Notes: generated by a model from the sequence alone, not told the origin. A DNA stretch of 64,000 nucleotides from Thiohalocapsa sp. ML1 (GCF_001469165.1 NZ_JABX01000030.1:1-64000), one strand, 5' to 3'; shown: positions 54,761-63,277, numbered from the stretch's first letter. A program made the numbers and translations.

Positions 54761-54992
54761 GGTTGATCTCCTCTGATGGTTGTGTTGTCACGTGGCGGAT
54801 GATGTCACGCGTCGATGGCCGGGATGCCGGGCCGATCGTCGGCAGGATCTGCTCCGACAGGATGATGCTGGAGCCGTAGGGCGGTCAATTCCAGGCAGGG
54901 AGCGCCGGCTGGCGCGACCCGCCCACGGTGCCAGGCTGGTGCTTCGCTGCCGAGATCCCGAGACCGTGGTTGCATCGTTGTCGTCGTCGTGA

Positions 54993-55040
54993 TCGTTATC
55001 GAACGTGGTCGTTATCGAACGTGGTCGTTATCGAACGTGG
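54993..55040. repeat. GTGGTCGTTATCGAAC tandem
   Basis: Three near-perfect 16-bp units. The units contain the ATCG-type hexamer seen in other gaps. Confidence 0.85.
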
Positions 55041-55065
55041 GCGGTGTTGACGGGCGTTGACTGGA

Positions 55066-55087
55066 GTGTTGACCTCCAGGTCAACAC
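55066..55087. repeat. GTTGACC palindrome element
   Basis: GTTGACCTCCAGGTCAAC is flanked by GACTGGAGT and by AGCGGGATGCACTGAT, nearly identical to 11070-11135. Confidence 0.85.
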
Positions 55088-55214
55088 GACGACAGAGCGG
55101 GATGCACTGATGTCGCGTGTTCGAAGCCGACCGGGAGGTCGGCTCTCCGGCCCGGCCCGGCCCGGCCCGGCTCTGGCTCAGGCTCGGCCCCGCGGCCCAG
55201 AGCGCCCTTCGAGG

Positions 55215-55240
55215 CGCGACACCGCAGCAGCGGTGTCGCG
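55215..55240. repeat. GACACCGC hairpin, copy 3
   Basis: CGCGACACCGC pairs with GCGGTGTCGCG around AGCA. Same family as 36354-36379. Confidence 0.8.
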
Positions 55241-55382
55241 AGTGGACCCGCCCGCGACGACCCGAGACGAGGAGGGCTCCCTTGGCCCATCGCGAAAAGC
55301 ATTCGGCGCCGTCAAACCGTCTGGCGACTTCCGCGCCAGCCACCGACCAAGCAAGCAACGAGCACCACCGAGGAGCCCCGCC

Positions 55383-56612
55383 ATGCCCGACACCCCCGAG
55401 CGCAGCCTCGCCACCCGCTGCGTCCACGCCGGCGAGGCCGCCGACGCCCACGGCAGCCCGCACACGCCGGTCTACGCCACCAGCACCTTCGCCTTCCCGT
55501 CCACCGCCGCGATCCTGGACGTGGTGGAGGGGCGCGCCGCCGGCAGCCTCTACACTCGCTATGGCCTGAACCCGAGCATCCAGGCGCTAGAGGCCAAGCT
55601 CGCCGCCATCGAGGGCGCCGAGGCAGCGCTCGCCTTCGCCTCCGGCATGGCCGCCGAGGCGGCGCTGTTCCTCGCGCACGGGCGCAGCGGCATCGTCTGC
55701 ATCGGCGACGCCTACGGCGGCACGCTGGAGCTGCTCGCGGACCAACTGCCGCTGCTCGGCATCCGCACCCGGCTCTTGCTCGGCAGCGAGCTGGAGCAGC
55801 TCGACGGCCTGCTCGCGGACGGCTTCGGGCTCGTGTTCCTGGAGACGCCGACCAACCCGGCGCTGGAGGTCTTCGACATCGCCGCCATCGCCACACGCGC
55901 CCACGCGCACGGCGCCCTGCTGGCGGTGGACAACACCTTTGCCTCGCCGGTGAATCAGCAGCCGCTCGCGCTCGGCGCCGACCTGGTCGTGCACAGCGCC
56001 ACCAAGTACCTGGGCGGCCACAGCGACCTCACCGCCGGCGCGCTGATGGGGCCGGCGGAGCTGATCGCGGTCGTGGCGAACTGGCGCAAGAACTTGGGAT
56101 CAGTGCTCGCGCCCGAGACCGCCGCGCTGCTCGCGCGCAGCCTGCGCACGCTGCCGGTGCGGGTGCAGGCACAAAACGCCTCGGCGCTGGCCATCGCCCG
56201 GGCCATGGCGACGCACCCAAGGGTCGCGCGGGTGCTGCATCCGGGGCTGCCGTCCTGTCCCGGTCATGCGCTCGCGGCGCGGCAGATGACGGGCTTCGGC
56301 GGCATGCTGACCCTGGAGATCACCGCCGGCGACGCCGAGCCCGCGGCGGCGGCGGCCGCGGTGGTGGACCGGCTGCGGCTATTCACGCTCGCGCCGAGCC
56401 TGGGCGGCGTCGAGAGCCTGGTGACCCAGCCCTGCACCACGACCCACCATGGTCTCTCGCCGGCAGAGCGGCAGCGGCGCGGCATCAGCGATGCGATGAT
56501 CCGACTCTCCATCGGCCTCGAAGACCCGGCCGAGCTCATCGCCGACCTGGAGCAGGCGCTGGCCGGCGCGGCCGGGTGCTTGGCCGTGGAGAAGGCCACG
56601 GGGCCGCGTTAG
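55383..56612 (+). CDS. Trans-sulfuration PLP enzyme (Cys/Met metabolism family)
   Basis: This 409-residue fold-type I PLP enzyme has SLYTRYGLNPSIQALEAKLA, ALAFASGMAAEAA, ETPTNPALEVFDIAAIA and the PLP lysine in LVVHSATKYLGGHSD. GVESLVTQPCTTTHH and IRLSIGLEDPAELI complete it. The family includes cystathionine gamma-synthase, gamma-lyase and O-succinylhomoserine sulfhydrylase, and sequence alone does not decide which. The ATG at 55383 has AGGAG close upstream. The much longer open frame before it runs through repeats. It overlaps the stop of the convergent downstream gene by four bases. Confidence 0.9.
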   Translation: MPDTPERSLATRCVHAGEAADAHGSPHTPVYATSTFAFPSTAAILDVVEGRAAGSLYTRYGLNPSIQALEAKLAAIEGAEAALAFASGMAAEAALFLAHGRSGIVCIGDAYGGTLELLADQLPLLGIRTRLLLGSELEQLDGLLADGFGLVFLETPTNPALEVFDIAAIATRAHAHGALLAVDNTFASPVNQQPLALGADLVVHSATKYLGGHSDLTAGALMGPAELIAVVANWRKNLGSVLAPETAALLARSLRTLPVRVQAQNASALAIARAMATHPRVARVLHPGLPSCPGHALAARQMTGFGGMLTLEITAGDAEPAAAAAAVVDRLRLFTLAPSLGGVESLVTQPCTTTHHGLSPAERQRRGISDAMIRLSIGLEDPAELIADLEQALAGAAGCLAVEKATGPR

Positions 56613-57154
56613 GGGGCGGGGATCGAGGTACGAGCTTCGACATCGACTAGGTAAGTCCGGCCCGCTTCATTGGTGATGCGCAGACGCCCGTCGGGATCGA
56701 ACGCCATCGATTCGAAAAACACCCACTGCACGTCGGCTTCCAGCTTGGGGTCGATTGGATTGCCGTAGACGGCCAGGGTCCAAAGCGGTCGTCCAGTGCT
56801 TGCCTCCGTGGCCACGAGCATGCCACCGACTTGGTCGCGGCCGAGGTCGCGCCCGTCTTGGGCTTGGGAATAACGCACACCGTCGCGCTCGACGGGGGGG
56901 ACTTCGCGCGGCGCGCGGCGGTCGGCCGAGCTGTTGATCAACATAGGTATACCCTTCTGCGTAGATGCGTTTGAAGCCGAGGAATGGCCGGCCGCCGTTT
57001 GCTCTTGTCGTGCATGCGTCGGTGCAGGCGGCTGCTGCATCGGCGCTGGTCCGCCGGCGTGACCGTGGCTCGGGTCGGGTGCCGCATCGACGGTTTGGCC
57101 GAGCGACGCCAGCACGGCCGCGAGCAATGGGCCGCGAAATAATGCGCAGCGCAT
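56609..57154 (-). CDS. Exported conserved protein paired with the M35-like peptidase
   Basis: This 181-residue protein has a signal peptide (FRGPLLAAVLASLGQTVDA) and a low-complexity Pro/His/Ala stretch to about residue 70. A compact conserved domain follows: VERDGVRYSQAQDGRDLGRD, VGGMLVATEASTGRPLWTLA and TNEAGRTYLVDVEAR, which resembles a single beta-propeller-like blade set. Its start lies one base beyond the stop of the metallopeptidase gene, so the two are translated together. It could be an immunity protein, inhibitor or chaperone for the peptidase. This is inferred only from the gene pairing. Confidence 0.75.
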   Translation of the reverse strand: MRCALFRGPLLAAVLASLGQTVDAAPDPSHGHAGGPAPMQQPPAPTHARQEQTAAGHSSASNASTQKGIPMLINSSADRRAPREVPPVERDGVRYSQAQDGRDLGRDQVGGMLVATEASTGRPLWTLAVYGNPIDPKLEADVQWVFFESMAFDPDGRLRITNEAGRTYLVDVEARTSIPAP

Positions 57155-57155
57155 G

Positions 57156-58211
57156 TCAGACCTGCACCTTCTTGTAGTCGCTCTTGGTCATACGACCTCC
57201 GGAGTCCATACAGAACATCGCCCAGCTATCGGCATTGGCAAGCGCGCGCGCGGCATTGAAGCTCGCGCTGGTTGCGTCGGGTTTGAGACCGGAGGCGTGG
57301 TGGCGATAGCGGTGATCTTCGGTCTTGGCCTCGCGGTGGCTGAGCTCGTGCACGACGATGCGGGCCCAATTCTTGAGGTCGCGAAACATGTCGCCTTCGC
57401 TGAAGAACGCAGGTTCGATATAGACCACATCAAGTCGCTCGTGGTCTTTGAATACGAAGGCATTGGTATTCGCGTTCGCGGGATCGTGGCGATCCTTGGG
57501 CATGTCGGTGAACAGGAGGAATGTGGACTTGATGCGGGTTGAGATCTTTTTGAGTCCGGCGTTGAGGGTCTCCGCCGCCGCGACCATGGTCTCGTCCGTC
57601 GAGGTATCGTCGGCGATCCAGCGCTTCAGCGTTGCCATGTGCTTCTTTTCTTTCGGGCTCGACGCAATGATCATCGCCTTATGTACCCATTTCAGACCTT
57701 CTTGCGTCGCCTCGGACAGGTGCTTGCGGTCGGAGACGCTGAAATGAGACGTGGCGTCGTCCAGTAGTGCGCTGATGCCCCCGTAGTCCTTGCCGGCCAG
57801 GTCGGCTTCCGGCCAATCCCGGTAGCCATCGGGCAACGACAGCACCCACACCTTGTGACTGCCCGATTTCTTGACCAGCCAAAGGCGGCGCACGACCTCC
57901 AGCGCCGAAACGCGGCGCGCCAGCGCCTCGGGAATTGCCGCGGAGGCTCGATCCGGCAGCTTGGCGAGCCCCGCCCCCGTCAGCATCGTCGCGGTCGCCT
58001 TGACGTTCTTCTTCACTCCGGCAGAGACGGCCTTGCGGATGGCTTCGCACGCCTTGTAGTGATCGACGTTGAATCCGTCGCCGACCACCAGTCGCCGAGT
58101 GTCGTCGATAATGCGCTTCCAATCGTCGGTGTTCGCATAGTCCTTGCTCTTTAGCGTTTGGATGGTCGCGGCGTGGCGTGTCGCGTATAGGTCTTTAAGC
58201 TCGTAAGCCAT
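57156..58211 (-). CDS. M35-like (aspzincin) zinc metallopeptidase
   Basis: This 351-residue protein has no signal peptide. Its C-terminal catalytic domain shows WARIVVHELSHREAKTEDH, that is HExxH followed by the third-ligand Asp of aspzincins. NADSWAMFC at the end matches the deuterolysin/LysMEP pattern. The N-terminal 180 residues are helical and of unknown type. Bacterial proteins of this kind occur as secreted effectors and polymorphic toxin domains, but no secretion tag is recognised here. The following gene on the same strand encodes an exported partner. Confidence 0.8.
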   Translation of the reverse strand: MAYELKDLYATRHAATIQTLKSKDYANTDDWKRIIDDTRRLVVGDGFNVDHYKACEAIRKAVSAGVKKNVKATATMLTGAGLAKLPDRASAAIPEALARRVSALEVVRRLWLVKKSGSHKVWVLSLPDGYRDWPEADLAGKDYGGISALLDDATSHFSVSDRKHLSEATQEGLKWVHKAMIIASSPKEKKHMATLKRWIADDTSTDETMVAAAETLNAGLKKISTRIKSTFLLFTDMPKDRHDPANANTNAFVFKDHERLDVVYIEPAFFSEGDMFRDLKNWARIVVHELSHREAKTEDHRYRHHASGLKPDATSASFNAARALANADSWAMFCMDSGGRMTKSDYKKVQV

Positions 58212-58389
58212 CGGTTTTATCCCCGCCTCGGTGTTGTCTATATCTATCTATGTGTGTAGCCGGCTGTTGTGCCGGCAAGCGGACGTATAGCACATCCGCG
58301 CCGCCCCGAGCGTCCAGGCTGCCTTGGCGGGACGTTAGCGGGGACCGGATGTTCGGTCAACGTCCAACGGCGCCGTGACGGCGGTCGGG

Positions 58390-58464
58390 CTGAATCCGCC
58401 CGAGCCGACACCGGCGCTTAAGCGTGCGAGGGCCGCCCATGAAGGGCTGATCGGTCCGGCATGA
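58390..58464 (+). pseudogene. C-terminal remnant of a TacA/DUF1778 antitoxin
   Basis: The frame reads LNPPEPTPALKRARAAHEGL and ends at a TGA that overlaps the ATG of the GNAT gene (ATGA). That is the usual end and layout of DUF1778 antitoxins before TacT-like toxins. The N-terminal ribbon-helix-helix part is not present upstream. Confidence 0.6.
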
Positions 58465-58963
58465 CCGATCAGCCCTTCGCGATCGGGCTTCTCGGTGAAG
58501 AAGATCGTTCGGGCTTGTGCTGCGGCAGCGAGCCGCTGGATCGCTACCTCCAGACCCTCGTCGGCCAGGATGTTCGCCGCAGGGTCAGCGCCTGCTATCT
58601 GGTGGTAGAGAAGGCCACGGGGCATATCGCCGGCTATTGCACGCTGTCCACCGCGGACGTTCCGGTTTCCGAGCTTCCCGGCGACATCACACGCCGGCTC
58701 CCCGTTACCCCTCCGCACCCGTAGCCCGGATCGGGCGGCTTGCCATCGATCGGCGCTTCCAGGGCCGCGGGCTCGGTGGCGCGCTCGTCCTCAACGCTGC
58801 GATGCGCGCCTTGCGCTCGGAGATCGCCGTCTTCGCACTGGTGGTCGATGCGAAAGACGAGCAAGCCGCGGCCTTTTACCGCCACCTCGGCTTCAGCGCG
58901 TTCGTCTCCAACCCGCTTCAGCTCATCGCGCCGATCGAGACCTTCCGCAAGCTCCTGGATTGA
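58461..58963 (+). pseudogene. TacT-like GNAT acetyltransferase toxin, frameshifted
   Basis: The first frame (58461-58724) gives MTDQPFAIGLLGEEDRSG, RYLQTLVGQDVRRRVSACYL and LVVEKATGHIAGYCTLS. The second frame continues RYPSAPVARIGRLAIDRRFQ and GRGLGGALVLNAAM, the acetyl-CoA loop, to FRKLLD at 58963. The two join if one C is restored in CTCCCC at about 58690, giving LPRYPSAPVARIGR. Intact relatives acetylate charged tRNAs and pair with DUF1778 antitoxins. A sequencing error at the C run would also explain the break. Confidence 0.75.
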
Positions 58964-59383
58964 ACGGGGCCGGCCTGGATCGTATTCCCGGCCACCCGGA
59001 TGGTCCGCACAGCGGAGTATCTACAAGCAGCGCCGTTGCCGTAGTCCCGAGGGCCAAGGGCCAACGAAGCCGTCCTCGGCCCTCGGCCCTCGGCCCTCGG
59101 CCCTTAGTTCAATGCGCCAACGAGGGGGCGGCGCAAGACCGCGCTCCTTGTCGATCTGAGGCTGCGCCTCGCTCGAAGCCGGTAGGTCACTCCCCTGCTG
59201 CGACCCGCGCCGCGGCCCGTCGGCCCGGCCCGGCCCGGCATCCGCGCAGGCACCGCCCGGCGGCTCCGATTTGATACGCATCAAGGCCCCGCGCCGCTGC
59301 GGCCGTTAACTGTAGTCGGCAAAGCGCGGGCGGCGGCCGACGCCTCCCACCCGCATGCCGGCCCATGGGGCCAGGAGGAGATG
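58964..59383. other. Gap with hairpin repeat
   Basis: 59047-59104 is a GGCCAAGGG/CCCTCGGCC hairpin followed by a GATCTGAGGCTGCGCCTCGC segment, the same companion sequence as at 22010 and 10995. No gene is seen. The final 40 bp carry the leader of the DsrC-like gene. Confidence 0.6.
59047..59104 (+). terminator. Hairpin repeat after the GNAT gene
   Basis: CGAGGGCCAAGGG faces CCTCGGCCCTCGGCCC copies. It lies about 85 bp after the GNAT stop. A terminator role is inferred. Confidence 0.45.
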
Positions 59384-60013
59384 ATGATCACGGTGAATGT
59401 GTTCATGCGCGCCACCGGCGAGCCGCTCAAGCGCATGCCGGTGCTGCTGGAGCTGGACCCGGACGGCCGGCGCACCGAGCTGGTGGATACCGACCGCAGC
59501 GGGCGCGCGCGCTTCGCGTCGAGCGCCGAGAGCGGCAAGGTGCTGGTGGCGGGGGTGGAGCGCTATCAGGGCCTGTTCGCGGAGGAAATCCCCATCGGCC
59601 TCTGGTCGGTGGTCGAGAGCACCGACGACGCCGGCGACCTGCCGCACGGCAGCAATGCCTACAGCGGCATGGAGACGCGCATGGTGCCGGTGGACGGCCG
59701 TGCGGTGCAGACCGACAGCGAGGGTTATCTGGTGGACCCGTCGGACTGGAGCGAGGCCTTCGTCCGTGCCCTGGCCGAGTCCGAGGGGCTTACGCTGACG
59801 GCACGGCACTGGGCCGTGATCCGCTTTCTGCGTGAGCACTATCGGCGCCACGGCAGCCAAGCCTCGGTGCGCGACATGGTGCGGCACTTTCGCACGCAGT
59901 GGGGGCCGACGGACGGCGACAGCGCCGCGCTGCACCGGCTCTTTCCACGCGGCGGTCCGCAGAAGCAGGGCAACCGCCTGGCCGGCCTGCTCCGGACCAA
60001 GGGCGAGCATTGA
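59384..60013 (+). CDS. DsrC/TusE-like protein without the catalytic cysteines, with N-terminal extension
   Basis: This protein has 209 residues. The C-terminal half matches DsrC/TusE: SEGYLVDPSDWSEAFVRALA, LTLTARHWAVIRFLREHY and RRHGSQASVRDMVRHF. DsrC ends with two conserved Cys. Here the tail is PQKQGNRLAGLLRTKGEH, which has none. The first ~100 residues form an unrelated beta-rich domain (VNVFMRATGEPLKRMPVLLE). Cysteine-free DsrC homologues cannot carry sulfur and may be regulatory. AGGAGG five bases upstream favours the ATG at 59384 over 59381. Confidence 0.83.
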   Translation: MITVNVFMRATGEPLKRMPVLLELDPDGRRTELVDTDRSGRARFASSAESGKVLVAGVERYQGLFAEEIPIGLWSVVESTDDAGDLPHGSNAYSGMETRMVPVDGRAVQTDSEGYLVDPSDWSEAFVRALAESEGLTLTARHWAVIRFLREHYRRHGSQASVRDMVRHFRTQWGPTDGDSAALHRLFPRGGPQKQGNRLAGLLRTKGEH

Positions 60014-60125
60014 CCGCAGGGAGCCTGCCGACAGCGCGCGCCGTCGCCGCCGTCACCCACGCCGCCGGCCCCTGCGCGATGGCCGCGCCGAGCCCGCCAC
60101 CCCGCCGCCACCCATGGAGCCCCCG

Positions 60126-60758
60126 ATGCCCGACCAGCGCAAGACCGGCCCTCTGCCCGGGGCACAGCAGCCGCCCGCCGATGCGTTCGAGCTGGACGAC
60201 GAGGACGTGCTCGACGCCATGCGGCAGATCCCCGGCTATCTCGACATCAGCACCGAGGACTTTCGCGCCATCTACCGCCTGGCGCACGCCCACGCTCGGC
60301 AACGGCTGCTCCGGGGGTTGCGCGCGGCGGAGCTGATGCGCACGGGCATTCGGCCGCTGGCGCCGGACTCGTCGCTGCACGACGCGGCCGAGTGTCTGGT
60401 GCAGCAGGGGCTTAAGGCGCTGCCGGTGGTGGCAGCCGACGGCAGCGTCGCGGGCATGCTGACGGAGAACGACTTTCTCGGCTGCCTCGGGGTCCGCAGC
60501 GTTCTCGATCTGCTGCTGCGCCTGGACGCGGCAGCGCCCGCCGATGTCGCCCGCTGCCGCGATGCCCGCGTCTCGGCGCTGATGTCGGCGCCCGCCATCT
60601 GCGTCGCCGAGCAGGCACGGGCGCCTGAGATGCTGCGGGCCTTCCGCCGCCATGCCGGGCGCAGCATGCCCGTCATCGACGCCGACGGCCGGCTGCGCGG
60701 GCTCCTGCTGCGCAAGGATCTGTTGCACGCGGCGCATCTGGACGACGTCGGCGCATGA
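60126..60758 (+). CDS. CBS-domain protein
   Basis: This 210-residue protein has an N-terminal helical segment (LDISTEDFRAIYRLAHAHAR). Two CBS motifs follow: AAELMRTGIRPLAPDSSLHD with VAGMLTENDFLGCL, and VSALMSAPAICVAEQARA with LRGLLLRKDLLHAA. CBS pairs usually bind adenine nucleotides. It overlaps the HPP gene by four bases (ATGA). In many bacteria HPP and CBS are parts of one protein, so these two probably act together. Confidence 0.87.
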   Translation: MPDQRKTGPLPGAQQPPADAFELDDEDVLDAMRQIPGYLDISTEDFRAIYRLAHAHARQRLLRGLRAAELMRTGIRPLAPDSSLHDAAECLVQQGLKALPVVAADGSVAGMLTENDFLGCLGVRSVLDLLLRLDAAAPADVARCRDARVSALMSAPAICVAEQARAPEMLRAFRRHAGRSMPVIDADGRLRGLLLRKDLLHAAHLDDVGA

Positions 60759-61327
60759 GCCTCCGGCGGTCCTGCTCGCGGTACTTCTCCAAATGGCGCG
60801 GCACCACCCGCGGCAGCCCGCCGCGGGTCAGCAGCGCGGAGGTGCTATGGTCATGGGTGGGCGCCTTCGTCGGCATCGCGCTGGTGACTTGGCTCAACAC
60901 GCGCTGGTTCAGCGGCACGGATGCGGGGCTCCTGATCGGCTCCCTCGGCGCCTCGGCCGTGCTGGTGTACGGCGCCGCGCGCAGCCCCCTGGCGCAGCCG
61001 CGCAACCTGGTCGGCGGCCACGTTCTGTCCGCGCTGGTGGGGGTCGGCTGCTGGCAGCTCCTCGGTCACTGGCCCGGCGTCGCGGAGCTGCTCGCCCCCG
61101 GGCTCGCGGTGGCGAGCGCCATCGCGCTGATGCACCTGACCCGCACCCTGCACCCGCCTGGCGGCGCAACCGCGCTCATCGCCGTCATCGGCTCCGAGGA
61201 CATCCACGCCGCCGGCCTCTGGTATGTGCTCATCCCCGCCGGCCTCGGGCCAACCCTGCTGCTCGGCGTCGCGCTGGTGGTGAACAACCTGCCCGCGACA
61301 AGGCGCTATCCCGAGACTTGGTGGTGA
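60755..61327 (+). CDS. HPP-family integral membrane protein
   Basis: This 190-residue protein has four to five membrane helices and the family motif LTRTLHPPGGATALIAVIG. GSLGASAVLVYGAARSPLAQ and PRNLVGGHVLSALVG are also typical. HPP proteins of cyanobacteria and chloroplasts transport nitrite. Other members are uncharacterised. It is coupled to the preceding CBS gene. A truncated Rpn-type gene tail begins 12 bp after its stop. Confidence 0.88.
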   Translation: MSLRRSCSRYFSKWRGTTRGSPPRVSSAEVLWSWVGAFVGIALVTWLNTRWFSGTDAGLLIGSLGASAVLVYGAARSPLAQPRNLVGGHVLSALVGVGCWQLLGHWPGVAELLAPGLAVASAIALMHLTRTLHPPGGATALIAVIGSEDIHAAGLWYVLIPAGLGPTLLLGVALVVNNLPATRRYPETWW

Positions 61328-61338
61328 GCGGCCCAGTG

Positions 61339-61647
61339 CGATATATCGACGCGATCTATCAAATCGAAGAGAGCAAGAACATGCCCTATCTGAGTTTTGT
61401 CGAGCGCCGCGGCGAGGCCCGTGGCGAGGCCCGTGGCGAGGCCCGCGGCGAGGCCCGTGGCGAGGCCCGTGGCGAGGCCCGTGGCTTCGGCGTGATGCTC
61501 CGCGGCCAGATGGAACAGCGCTTCGGCCCGCTGTCCGAAGCCGTCAGCGCGCGCCTCGATGCGGCCGATGCGGATCAGCTCCTTGCCTGGAGCCGGCGGG
61601 TTCTGGACGCGCGCACGCTGGACGAGGTCTTCGCAGACGGCGCCTGA
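61339..61647 (+). pseudogene. 3' remnant of an Rpn/DUF4351 nuclease gene with expanded GEAR repeat
   Basis: The frame starts abruptly at YIDAIYQIEESKNMPYLSFV and ends VFADGA, nearly identical to the last ~80 residues of the complete gene at 61780-62691. The nuclease part is missing and there is no proper start. The linker RGEARGFG of the complete copy is expanded to six GEAR units. This tail sits directly behind the HPP gene. Confidence 0.82.
61410..61484 (+). repeat. 12-bp tandem GGCGAGGCCCGT (GEAR codons)
   Basis: Six in-frame 12-bp units encode Gly-Glu-Ala-Arg. The paralogue at 62515-62530 has a single unit. The change in unit number preserves the frame. Confidence 0.9.
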
Positions 61648-61779
61648 ACCGATCGCCAATGTATTCCGGTGCTGAGGCAGAGCCTCTGACCCTCGCCGCC
61701 TCCAGCGTCGAGAGGCCTGTTTGACGCGAGCAGCGGTCCGGCTTAACGTCGGCGCCGAGTAACAACCGTCGCCAACGCC

Positions 61780-62691
61780 ATGCACGACGACTTCGACAGC
61801 CCTTGGAAGGACATCCTGGAAGCCTACTTCCCGGACTTCATGGCCTTCTTCTTCCCCGCCGCCGCCGCGGAGATCGACTGGTCGCGGGGCTTCGAGCTGC
61901 TGGACAAGGAGCTGGCGCAAGTCGTCCAAGACGCCGAGCTGGGACGGCGCTACGCCGACAAGCTGGTGCGGGTCCATCTCCTGGACGGCAGCGAGGAGTG
62001 GCTGCTGATCCACATCGAGATCCAAGGCCGGCGCGAGGCCGGCTTTGCTCAGCGCATGTTTGTTTATGCCTACCGGCTCTACGACCGCTACGCCCGCGAG
62101 ATCGTCAGCCTCGCCGTGCTCGCCGACAGTAGCCCCGGCTGGCGACCGAGCCGCTTCGAGATCGGCCGTTGGGGCAGCCGGCTCGGGCTGGAATTCCCGA
62201 GCATCAAGCTGCTCGACTACGCGGGCCGAGAGGTCGAGCTGGCGGCGGAGCTAAACCCGTTCGCCACCATCGTGCTGACCCACCTGGCCGCCCTCGCCAC
62301 CCGCGGCGACGCCGAGGCCCGCTACGCGGAAAAGCTCAAACTCACGCGCCGGCTCTATGAACGCGGCCTGTCCAAGCAGCAGATCCTGGACCTGTACCGC
62401 TTCATCGACTGGGTGCTGCGCCTGCCCGAGGCGCTGGAGCTGAAATACACCGATGCGATCTATCAGATCGAGGAGAGCAAGAACATGCCCTACCTGAGTT
62501 TTGTCGAGCGCCGCGGCGAGGCCCGCGGCTTCGGCGTGATGCTCCGCGGCCAGTTGGAACAGCGCTTCGGCCCGCTGTCCGAAGCCGTCATCGCGCGTCT
62601 CGATGCGGCCGATGCGGATCAGCTCCTTGCCTGGAGCCGGCGGGTTCTGGACGCGCACACATTGGACGAGGTGTTCGCAGACGACGCCTGA
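61780..62691 (+). CDS. Rpn-type PD-(D/E)XK nuclease/transposase with DUF4351 tail
   Basis: This 303-residue protein begins DFDSPWKDILEAYFPDFMAF. Its nuclease core has ADKLVRVHLLDGSEEWLLIH and IEIQGRREAGFAQRMFVYAY, which supply the Asp and ExQ/K-type residues. A helical middle region and a DUF4351 C-terminus (LRGQLEQRFGPLSEAVIARL, LAWSRRVLDAHTLDEVF) follow. The family promotes recombination and is abundant in filamentous and purple sulfur bacteria. The frame is intact, unlike its relatives at 17526 and 61339. Confidence 0.85.
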   Translation: MHDDFDSPWKDILEAYFPDFMAFFFPAAAAEIDWSRGFELLDKELAQVVQDAELGRRYADKLVRVHLLDGSEEWLLIHIEIQGRREAGFAQRMFVYAYRLYDRYAREIVSLAVLADSSPGWRPSRFEIGRWGSRLGLEFPSIKLLDYAGREVELAAELNPFATIVLTHLAALATRGDAEARYAEKLKLTRRLYERGLSKQQILDLYRFIDWVLRLPEALELKYTDAIYQIEESKNMPYLSFVERRGEARGFGVMLRGQLEQRFGPLSEAVIARLDAADADQLLAWSRRVLDAHTLDEVFADDA

Positions 62692-62904
62692 ACCGATCGT
62701 CACTTTTGTCCGGTGCCAAGGCAGAAGAGCCTCGGCACGAGTACGAACCGAAGGCTCGTCGGGGGCTTCCGTTGGTGGCCGCGCACCGGCGGCGGTCAGT
62801 CTCCCTCTTGTCCGGCCCCCCGGCCGCTAAGCCCTAGCGAGGCAGAGCCTCAGACCGACCAGGGCACGGCGCCTCGTCTTGCGCGGCCCGCTCGTCGGCG
62901 CATT

Positions 62905-62961
62905 GGGCCAAGGGCCAAGGGCCGAGGCGGGCTCCCTTGGCCCTCGGCCCTCGGTCCCTTT
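62905..62961 (+). terminator. Hairpin repeat downstream of the Rpn gene
   Basis: GGGCCAAGGGCCAAGGGCC faces CCCTTGGCCCTCGGCCC and further copies. The layout is the same as at 18656-18710. The terminator role is inferred. Confidence 0.45.
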
Positions 62962-63115
62962 GCCTGCAAGCGCCTTGTCGTCGTGAAACTTGACTCAACT
63001 GCAAGCATTCGGCGCCGTCAAGCAAACTAGTGCACCACCGCGGAAGTTGCGAGGCCGTTCCCGGGTACGCCGACTTTAGTCGGGGCCGGCTCAGGCCGTT
63101 GCCGGCGGTCACTCT

Positions 63116-63141
63116 CGCGACACCGCTCCAGCGGTGTCGCG
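63116..63141. repeat. GACACCGC hairpin, copy 4
   Basis: CGCGACACCGCT pairs with AGCGGTGTCGCG around CC. A degenerate fifth copy is at 63880-63902. Confidence 0.8.
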
Positions 63142-63277
63142 CGTCCGCGGGCGCTCTGCGCCCAGGTGCGCTTGGGCGCGGGAACGGCGCGCGGCGCGGG
63201 GCGGCAGAGCCGCGAAGAGGCGTGCCGAGGCAGAGCCTCGGCACGAGAGCTAGCGGATACGCACCCAGAGCCGCGGC

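Larger units (their letters stand above)
54761..55382. other. Repeat-filled gap upstream of the trans-sulfuration gene
   Basis: No gene. 54993-55040 has three 16-bp units of GTGGTCGTTATCGAAC. 55066-55087 is the GTTGACC palindrome. 55150-55172 is a CCCGG pentamer run. 55215-55240 is a GACACCGC hairpin. An in-frame extension of the downstream gene through this region is an artefact of the repeats. Confidence 0.7.
62692..63277. other. Gap with composite repeats
   Basis: 62830-63030 repeats the composite at 18625-18960: GAGGCAGAGCCTCAGACCGA, the hairpin, GCCTTGTCGTCGTGAAACTT and GCATTCGGCGCCGTCAAGC. 63116-63141 is a GACACCGC hairpin. A GGCAGAGCCTCGGCACGA motif occurs at 62722 and 63232. No gene is seen. 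Confidence 0.65.

Noticed and set aside
55005-55382. N-terminal extension of the trans-sulfuration enzyme
   Set aside because: It runs through a palindrome, a pentamer run and a hairpin. The ATG at 55383 has a ribosome-binding site and the family N-terminus.
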